Source of the DNA: JAVVWB01 sp036652335
GTDB lineage: Bacteria > Synergistota > Synergistia > Synergistales > Synergistaceae
Length of the DNA stretch: 43,198 nt
Direction: 5' to 3'
Assembly: GCA_036652335.1 (NCBI GenBank)
Contig: JAVVWB010000012.1
Location: 1-43,198, forward strand
Shown piece by piece: positions 42,128 to 43,198 of the stretch (within the stretch, counting starts at the first letter, position 1; every line of letters begins with the position of its first letter). The notes below the pieces were generated by a model. That model was not told where the DNA came from, did not search any database, and saw only the letters and a program-made list of their open reading frames with translations. The translations under genes were made by a program, and so were the position numbers.

Positions 42128-42940
42128 ATGACAGGAATGATATACCCTGCTCTAGTAATGGGCGGACTTGGACTAACCTTCGGACTCCTCTTGGCATACG
42201 CCTCAAAAAAATTCTTTGTACCGGTTGACGAAAAACAAGCAAAAATAAGAGAAGTCCTACCTGGAGCAAACTGTGGTGGATGTGGATACCCTGGATGTGA
42301 TGGATTTGCAGAAGCAGCAGCAACAGGAAAAGCAAAAGCAAACGGATGCACCGCAGCCGGAGCAGACATCGTTGCAAAAATAGCAGAAATCCTCGGAGTA
42401 GAAGCATCAACAGAAGAACCCAAAATAGCAATAGTAAAATGCAAAGGCACACCAGACAAAACAGTAAACAACTGTGCCTACTACGGAGTAATGGACTGCA
42501 GAGAAGCAGTAATAGTACCTGGAAAAGGCCCGACATCCTGTGCATACGGATGCCTAGGACTAGGCACATGTGTAAACGTCTGCCCATTTGATGCAATCCA
42601 CATAAAAGAAGGAATAGCAAAAGTAGACGAAGACAAATGTGTAGGATGCGGAGCATGTGTAAACAACTGTCCTAAAAACGTAATAACACTAATACCAAAA
42701 AGCAAAAAAGTAAGAATACAATGCAACTCACCACTAAAAGGGACAGAAGTCAAAAAATCATGCTCAGTAGGATGCATAGGATGCACACTCTGCGTAAAAG
42801 CATGCCCCAAACAGGCAATAACAATGAAAGACTCACTTGCTGTAATAGACTACGACCTCTGCATAAACTGTGGCCTCTGTGCAGCAAAATGTCCCACCAA
42901 AAACATAATAAACCTAAGACTGGCCACAAAACCGGAATAA
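42128..42940 (+). CDS. rnfB: Rnf complex subunit B
   Basis: A 270-residue iron-sulfur protein. One N-terminal membrane helix, the GANCGGCGYPGCDGFAEA motif, and four ferredoxin-type motifs (CVNVCPFDA, CVGCGACVNNCP, CIGCTLCVKACP, CINCGLCAAKCP) follow. RnfB is the ferredoxin-side entry subunit. AGGAGG precedes the ATG. It is the last gene of rnfCDGEAB, so the complex is complete and the organism should couple ferredoxin oxidation to NAD reduction and an ion gradient. Confidence 0.95.
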   Translation: MTGMIYPALVMGGLGLTFGLLLAYASKKFFVPVDEKQAKIREVLPGANCGGCGYPGCDGFAEAAATGKAKANGCTAAGADIVAKIAEILGVEASTEEPKIAIVKCKGTPDKTVNNCAYYGVMDCREAVIVPGKGPTSCAYGCLGLGTCVNVCPFDAIHIKEGIAKVDEDKCVGCGACVNNCPKNVITLIPKSKKVRIQCNSPLKGTEVKKSCSVGCIGCTLCVKACPKQAITMKDSLAVIDYDLCINCGLCAAKCPTKNIINLRLATKPE

Positions 42941-42990
42941 ACTAACAAAAACCAAAAAAACAAAAAACAAAACAAACAAAAAACAAAACA

Positions 42991-43040
42991 AAGCGGGACA
43001 ACTTAATGCGACAAACGCAAACAAGTTATCCCGCTTTTAA
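42991..43040 (+). terminator. Terminator of the rnf operon
   Basis: AAGCGGGA (42991-42998) pairs with TCCCGCTT (43029-43036), with inner AACTT/AAGTT pairing, and is followed by TTAAAA. Confidence 0.75.
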
Positions 43041-43145
43041 AATACAAACACCCCTTTTGAAAATTCATAACCATACACAAAAACCCACAAAAAATCCAAC
43101 AAACACCTAAAAAAAACAAAAAAGCAAAAACATTAAAAAAAAGTG

Positions 43146-43173
43146 TTGACATATAAAAAAAAGCTGATAAAAT
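43146..43173 (+). promoter_or_regulatory. Strong promoter pointing out of the window
   Basis: Perfect TTGACA at 43146-43151, 16 bases, then TAAAAT at 43168-43173. It resembles the tRNA promoter at 30278 and may drive a tRNA or other gene beyond the end. Confidence 0.7.
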
Positions 43174-43198
43174 ATCTCTTGCACTTCGCGTTAGCGGA

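Overview
The window reads as a piece of chromosome from a low-GC anaerobic bacterium. I place it near the Bacillota (Negativicutes-like) or Synergistota and cannot resolve it further. Pointers are the gene order tuf-rpmG-tRNA(Trp)-secE-nusG-rplK-rplA, a Firmicutes-style L10 leader, strong TTGACA/TATAAT promoters with AGGAGG ribosome binding sites, small Firmicutes-type families (DUF1659, DUF2922, YvrJ, DUF1667, DUF3841) and a complete rnfCDGEAB operon.

Layout. 1-2.7 kb: end of tuf, rpmG, tRNA-Trp, secE, nusG, rplK, rplA, closed by a terminator. 3.1-10.3 kb: a complete type V-A CRISPR-Cas locus (cas12a, cas4, cas1, cas2, leader, 20 repeats and 19 spacers, terminator). 10.3-12.3 kb: a repeat and putative structured RNA, then DUF1659, DUF2922, YvrJ, a 33-codon ORF, an M15 peptidase and a sigma-like factor. 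12.7-18.3 kb, minus strand: M20 amidohydrolase, FdhD-like protein, EamA transporter, MgtC, amidohydrolase, secreted protein. 18.4-19.6 kb: L10 leader, rplJ, rplL. 19.9-24.3 kb: a glycerol-3-phosphate-dehydrogenase-like operon with DUF1667 and a LarA-like protein. 24.5-31.9 kb: mostly small or poorly known genes (DUF2752, DUF3841, TM2, HAD, TusA-like, EamA, large MscS), tRNA-Tyr, tRNA-Thr, DUF1643 and SLOG. 32.2-35.6 kb: pstSCAB. Then hisD, a secreted ricin-type lectin, and the Rnf operon up to a terminator and a last outgoing promoter.

How the genes work together. The usual L11-L10 cluster is split: about 16 kb carrying the Cas12a locus and an accessory block lies between rplA and rplJ, and rpoB does not follow rplL. 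The accessory block (about 10.3-18.4 kb) has inverted strand composition: its + strand is G/T-rich, while the + strand on both sides is A/C-rich whichever strand the genes use. This suggests that the block was inverted or inserted as a unit. Two partly homologous sequences in opposite orientation (10.32-10.55 and 14.98-15.15 kb) lie at its left edge and in its middle. The least explained part is the DUF1659-DUF2922-YvrJ-small peptide-M15 peptidase-sigma cluster, which looks like a lysis or export cassette with its own regulator and also recalls the YvrJ-SigO neighbourhood of Bacillus. All family calls come from reading motifs by eye; no database search was run.
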